DNA of 64,000 nucleotides, from the NCBI GenBank assembly GCA_002690045.1, contig NZDE01000011.1, forward strand, positions 276,582 to 340,581. The letters run 5' to 3'. The notes beneath the pieces were generated by a model. The model did not search any database. It was not told where the DNA came from and saw only the letters and a program-made list of their open reading frames with translations. The DNA comes from Alphaproteobacteria bacterium. Lineage in GTDB: Bacteria > Pseudomonadota > Alphaproteobacteria > Micavibrionales > Micavibrionaceae. The position numbers and the translations under genes are program-made. How positions within the stretch are numbered: the stretch's first letter is position 1; every line of letters starts with the position of its first letter. Positions 60,652 through 64,000 of the stretch are shown here, piece by piece.

Positions 60652-60802
60652 TAAGTACCCTATATTGTTTATATGTTATCGAATCAAAAACCACACAGAA
60701 ATCCACAACTGTGCTTTATAAGCATACCATACTAAAAACCATTCGCATATAGGATGCATATAATAATCAATAGCTAATACTGACGCATTGACACGACCTA
60801 TC

Positions 60803-60812
60803 GGGCAATTTT
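60803..60812. promoter_or_regulatory. GGGCAATTTT element upstream of flgF
   Basis: Same GGCAATTTT core as upstream of flgI (23951-23959), here about 110 bp before the sigma-54 -24 box. Candidate activator site. The rest of the 334-bp fliL-flgF gap is AT-rich; no RNA gene or ORF seen. Confidence 0.45.
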
Positions 60813-60911
60813 TTCCGCACCCTAAGAAAGTTTTACTTAATCAAACACAACAAACCAGCCCCCACCACCGCTGAGCACACAGAATAACATTATTTTTCAA
60901 TGACTTAGCTT

Positions 60912-60929
60912 TTGGCACGATTTTCGCAT
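60912..60929 (+). promoter_or_regulatory. Sigma-54 promoter of the flgF operon
   Basis: TTGGCACGATTTTCGCAT: GG 60914-60915 and GC 60926-60927 with 10 bp between; it matches the TTGGCACG-N4-TTGCA consensus except one base (TCGCA). Predicted start near 60939, 47 bp before flgF. Confidence 0.9.
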
Positions 60930-60985
60930 TATTAAAACCGGCGAAAGCCAAATGTAATTTTAGATAGGCAAAATAGGGTTGGACA

Positions 60986-61717
60986 ATGGATAATAGTATT
61001 TATATAGCCATATCGAGACAAAAAGCTCTGCAACAGCAAATGAACCTTGTTGCAAACAACATTGCAAACATGAACACATCGGGCTATCGCTCACAGCACG
61101 CCCTCTTCAAAGAGTATGTTGCTGACCAAGACCGCATTGCGGAAGTAAATGACCCGATCTCATTAGTAGAAAATATTGGGCAGTACGACAATACAAAACA
61201 AGGTGACATCAGAACAACTGGCAACACACTGGATGTCGCACTGAACGGCCCTGGCTTCTTTGGTGCAGTCACAGCTAGCGGCATTGAATATACACGCGCC
61301 GGTAACTTTACGATTAACGGCTTAGGGCAACTTGTAACATCTACTGGCTTCCCTGTAGCCAATCAAGGCGGCGCACCTATCACCATCCCCGATGACGCAC
61401 AAGGAATCGTTATCGGAAAAGACGGCACAATATCTTCGGAAGATGGCACAATTGATCAAATTATGATTAGTGAATTTGAGAACTATCAAAACCTAACGCC
61501 ACAAGGCAACGGCCTTTATAAAACAGAAGACCAAGCCCTGCCTGCAACCGAAACTGTAGCCATGCAGGGCGCGGTTGAAAGTTCAAACGTGAACCCCATC
61601 TTAGAGATGACACGCATGATTGAAATTTCCCGTGGCTACCAAAGTACGCAACGCCTTATGCAGGGCGAACATGACAAACAGCTCGACAGCATCAAAAAAC
61701 TGTCCCGCGTAACGTAA
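60986..61717 (+). CDS. flgF: Flagellar basal-body rod protein FlgF
   Basis: 243 aa. Proximal rod protein. N-terminal NLVANNIANMNTSGYRSQHALF, then GNTLDVALNGPGFFGAVTASGIEYTRAGNFTINGLGQLVTSTGFPV, and C-terminal GAVESSNVNPILEMTRMIEISRGYQSTQRL. These terminal helices are secretion and polymerisation signals of rod/hook proteins. Ribosome site AGGG. First gene of flgF-flgG-flgA-flgH. Confidence 0.96.
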   Translation: MDNSIYIAISRQKALQQQMNLVANNIANMNTSGYRSQHALFKEYVADQDRIAEVNDPISLVENIGQYDNTKQGDIRTTGNTLDVALNGPGFFGAVTASGIEYTRAGNFTINGLGQLVTSTGFPVANQGGAPITIPDDAQGIVIGKDGTISSEDGTIDQIMISEFENYQNLTPQGNGLYKTEDQALPATETVAMQGAVESSNVNPILEMTRMIEISRGYQSTQRLMQGEHDKQLDSIKKLSRVT

Positions 61718-61779
61718 TAATCACGACATAACAACAAGATAAAGATCGAAACGAACAGATTAACTAAACGGAGAATAAC

Positions 61780-62568
61780 ATGTCATTATCACTTAACATC
61801 GGCGCATCAGGCATGCTTGCACAGCAAATGAATGTGAATGCCATTTCCAACAATATCGCAAACATGAACACAACAGGCTTTAAGCGTCAGCGTATTGAGT
61901 TTGCAGACCTTATGTATCAAAATATACAGCGCCCAGGCCATGTATCTGCAGAATCCGGCAACACGACACCAACTGGCTTACAATTTGGCCTAGGTGTGCG
62001 CGCCGCAGCGACTTACCGCATCCATGAGCAAGGCTCACTCAATACAACAAACAACGTACTTGACCTTGCCATTTCAGGCGGCGGCTTCTTTGAGGTTGAA
62101 CTACCCAGCGGTGACAGCGGTTACACACGCTCAGGCAGCTTCCAACTTAACGAAAACGGCGAGCTTGTGACCACACAGGGCTACCCGATCGCACCGGGCA
62201 TCACAATCCCTTCTGACGCAATCTCTATTGATATTGCTGAAGACGGCGAAGTATTCATCCGCCAACCAAACAACCCGAACCTACAAAGCGTTGGGCAAAT
62301 TACTTTGGTTGAATTTCCAAACCGCGGCGGCTTAGAAGCGACTGGCAACAACTTGTTCTTGGAAACACAAGCATCTGGCGCCCCCGTTACAGGCACAGCG
62401 CAAACAGAACAGTTCGGCAGCATCATGCAAGGTTTTCTTGAAAACTCAAACGTTGACTCAGTATCAGAGATCACAAGCCTAATTACTGCGCAGCGTGCCT
62501 ATGAAATGAACTCAAAAATCATCACAACATCTGATGAAATGATGAGCACAACCGCACAATTACGCTAA
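61780..62568 (+). CDS. flgG: Flagellar distal rod protein FlgG
   Basis: 262 aa, normal length. ASGMLAQQMNVNAISNNIANMNTTGFKRQR, the FlgG-specific loop MYQNIQRPGHVSAESGNTTPTGLQFGLGV, DLAISGGGFFEVELPSGDSGYTRSGSFQLNENGELVT and C-terminal GFLENSNVDSVSEITSLITAQRAYEMNSKII. 62 bp after flgF. Confidence 0.97.
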   Translation: MSLSLNIGASGMLAQQMNVNAISNNIANMNTTGFKRQRIEFADLMYQNIQRPGHVSAESGNTTPTGLQFGLGVRAAATYRIHEQGSLNTTNNVLDLAISGGGFFEVELPSGDSGYTRSGSFQLNENGELVTTQGYPIAPGITIPSDAISIDIAEDGEVFIRQPNNPNLQSVGQITLVEFPNRGGLEATGNNLFLETQASGAPVTGTAQTEQFGSIMQGFLENSNVDSVSEITSLITAQRAYEMNSKIITTSDEMMSTTAQLR

Positions 62569-62618
62569 TAAAAATAACAAAACACAATACGGCACAGATA
62601 GGGAATAGGAGTAAGAAT

Positions 62619-63617
62619 ATGACAGAGACAGCAACGGTAAAAAATATTACATCACTTTTGAAAGACAGCCATTTTGAGCGCCTAATTATACAAGTTCTTA
62701 TGGTTGCGATCATCAGCGTGTTCTTCCTTCTTTCCTCAGCCACACAGCAGGCACAGGCAGTTAGCCTTAAGCAAACCGCAACAATAACAGGCAATATGAT
62801 TACGCTGGGCGATTTGTTTGACGACCTCCAAAGCGACTCAGAGCGCGTTTTGGGCCCTGCCCCACAGCCAGGCCAAAACATGGTATTGAACGCCCGCACA
62901 TTAATGCGCGTCGCCCATGCATTTAATCTACCGTGGCGCCCAAAGACATCATATGACCAAATCACACTACGCCGTGACGCGACAATCATTGATGCTGAAC
63001 AAATCTCAAGAACACTCAAAGAAGAACTTAAAAACAGCGGCTTAAACAACAGCTTTAAAGTGAACTTTTATCAAGCTTACCCTAAAATCGTTCTGCCGGG
63101 TAATATGGCATCAAGCGTTGACGTGAAGTCGGTAAATATTGACCGCAACAATAATCGCTTTAGCGCCCTTCTGGTTGCACCAAACAAAGAAAACCCAATT
63201 CAAACACTCGAAGTATCAGGTGAGATCGTCAACACTCTAATGATTCCAGTTGTTAAAGACACACTACAAAGCGGTGATATTATTAGCAAAAAGTTTATTG
63301 ACTGGATTGAGATTGAAGAGCGCCAACTGAGTAGCGACACAATCACATCACTTGAAGATCTACACAATATGACGCCGCGCCGCGTATTATTTAGCGGCAA
63401 GCCAATCTCTAGCAAGGAAATTATTGCCCCCCGCCTTGTCGAACGCGGCAGTGATGTGACCATGGTTTATGAGAATGGTGGCATGAGCTTAACCGCGAAA
63501 GGCAAGGCTTTACAAGGCGGCAGCAAGGGTGAAAGCATTCGTGTCATGAATCTTGCAAGTTCACGTCCAGTAGACGCTGTAATCACCGCTGACCGCATCG
63601 TCACAATATATAACTAA
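62619..63617 (+). CDS. flgA: Flagella basal body P-ring formation protein FlgA
   Basis: 332 aa, ribosome site AGGAGT. Periplasmic chaperone for P-ring (FlgI) assembly. A signal or anchor segment at about 22-48 (LIIQVLMVAIISVFFLLSSATQQAQA), then ITLGDLFDDL, and the C-terminal SAF domain: VPVVKDTLQSGDIISKKFIDWIEIE, MTPRRVLFSGKPISSKEIIAPRLVERGSDVTMVYENGGMSLTAKGKALQGGSKGESIRVMNLASSRPVDAVI. Partner flgI is in the other flagellar block. Confidence 0.95.
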   Translation: MTETATVKNITSLLKDSHFERLIIQVLMVAIISVFFLLSSATQQAQAVSLKQTATITGNMITLGDLFDDLQSDSERVLGPAPQPGQNMVLNARTLMRVAHAFNLPWRPKTSYDQITLRRDATIIDAEQISRTLKEELKNSGLNNSFKVNFYQAYPKIVLPGNMASSVDVKSVNIDRNNNRFSALLVAPNKENPIQTLEVSGEIVNTLMIPVVKDTLQSGDIISKKFIDWIEIEERQLSSDTITSLEDLHNMTPRRVLFSGKPISSKEIIAPRLVERGSDVTMVYENGGMSLTAKGKALQGGSKGESIRVMNLASSRPVDAVITADRIVTIYN

Positions 63618-63670
63618 TAACAAAAGTATAAAAATAAGAAACGTATAACGACAACAAAAAGGAACGGGTC

Positions 63671-64000
63671 ATGACAAAATTTATTTCACAAATTATATGT
63701 ATCGGCATAGCCACATTCGGCTTAAGTGCATGCAGCGCGGTTGATCGCCTTGCTAATATTGGTGAAGCGCCATCAATGACAAAAATCGAAAACCCAACGA
63801 CACAAAGCGGTTATGTGCCAGTTAGCCTCCCCATGCCGACACCACAGCCAGATGTCCGCCAAGCAAACTCATTATGGTCAGGCAACAAAACTGGTTTCTT
63901 TAAAGACCAGCGTGCTGGCCAAGTTGGTGATATTCTAACCGTGATGATTGAAATTGATGATGAAGCGGAAATGGATAACACAACATCACGCAGCCGCTCA
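63671..64000 (+). CDS. flgH: Flagellar L-ring lipoprotein FlgH, 5' part
   Basis: The first 110 codons; the gene runs off the window. Lipobox LSAC (Cys21), then VPVSLPMPTPQPDVRQANSLWSG, FFKDQRAGQVGDILTVMIEIDDEAEMDNTTSRSRS, the conserved FlgH N-terminal pattern (SLW ... RxGDILTVxI). Ribosome site AAAGGAACGG. Fourth gene of the flgF operon. Confidence 0.94.
   Translation, partial: MTKFISQIICIGIATFGLSACSAVDRLANIGEAPSMTKIENPTTQSGYVPVSLPMPTPQPDVRQANSLWSGNKTGFFKDQRAGQVGDILTVMIEIDDEAEMDNTTSRSRS

Noticed and set aside
60785-60800. Minus-strand GG-N10-GC ahead of fliL
   Set aside because: Both boxes (AGGTCGT and ATGC) match the sigma-54 consensus poorly; such spacing arises by chance.
1-64000. CRISPR arrays, insertion sequences, prophage genes and tRNA genes
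   Set aside because: No regularly spaced repeats, transposase or integrase motifs, or tRNA cloverleaf with a T-loop consensus were noticed; this was a reading by eye, so a short tRNA could have been missed.

Overview
The window comes from a low-GC, flagellated alphaproteobacterium. Evidence for the class: FliX beside FlgI, a FlgF-FlgG-FlgA-FlgH order, a DUF6468-type protein between FliM and a MotE-like protein, an alphaproteobacterial CheZ, a DksA with a reduced zinc site, a NDUFAF3/Mth938-like gene behind secDF, SdhE beside recG, and a phasin (polyhydroxyalkanoate storage). I cannot fix the genus. The mix of TcpQ-like, AMIN/TPR and long coiled-coil envelope proteins recalls Micavibrio-type genomes, but that is a weak impression.

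Layout. 1-2.9 kb: 3' end of trmFO, a phasin gene with two plausible starts, and a D,D-carboxypeptidase with a SPOR domain. 3-6.5 kb (minus): the ffs (SRP RNA) / metallophosphoesterase / dnaX / ybaB block. dnaX carries an A9 run where one extra A gives a 421-residue gamma-sized product. 6.5-7.2 kb: gene-free, but it contains an unannotated-looking small RNA of about 110 nt whose hairpin loops expose C-rich anti-Shine-Dalgarno motifs and which ends in an intrinsic terminator. 7.2-12.8 kb: patatin-like lipase, recG, sdhE, a metallophosphoesterase gene interrupted by an in-frame TAA, and small genes. 12.8-16 kb (minus): yajC-secD-secF and an Mth938-like gene. 16-23 kb: secreted protein, nlpD-like/pcm/serS, an N-formylglutamate amidohydrolase, three tandem paralogous small proteins of unknown function, a frameshifted PstS-like gene and dksA.

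23.3-28.3 kb: first flagellar block, fliX divergent from flgI-flgJ-flgN-fliK, with a clear sigma-54 promoter. 28.3-45.5 kb: housekeeping and signalling genes (ilvE, an OmpR/EnvZ-like pair, a PAS histidine kinase, recX, ABC-2 permease, hslO, trkH, OmpA-like lipoprotein, DJ-1-like protein). The most unusual protein is a 758-residue fusion of a receiver-like domain to the phosphohistidine and PEP/pyruvate-barrel parts of pyruvate phosphate dikinase, without the ATP-grasp half. 45.6-51.4 kb: prfB with its programmed frameshift, a TcpQ-like gene split at a second A9 run, a 783-residue coiled-coil protein and an unknown gene.

51.4-64 kb: second flagellar block. On the minus strand lie fliL, fliM, DUF6468, motE-like, cheY, cheZ, a MotB-like paralogue, motB and an AMIN/TPR protein. 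Divergent on the plus strand are flgF, flgG, flgA and flgH (cut by the window end) behind a near-consensus sigma-54 promoter. The two plus-strand flagellar operons share sigma-54 promoters and an upstream GGCAATTTT element, which fits FlbD/FliX-type control.

Two themes recur: homopolymer runs that can change the protein made (dnaX, the TcpQ-like gene), and genes with a single lesion (metallophosphoesterase, PstS-like, TcpQ-like) that could be true decay, recoding or sequencing error. All calls come from reading the sequence; no database search was run.
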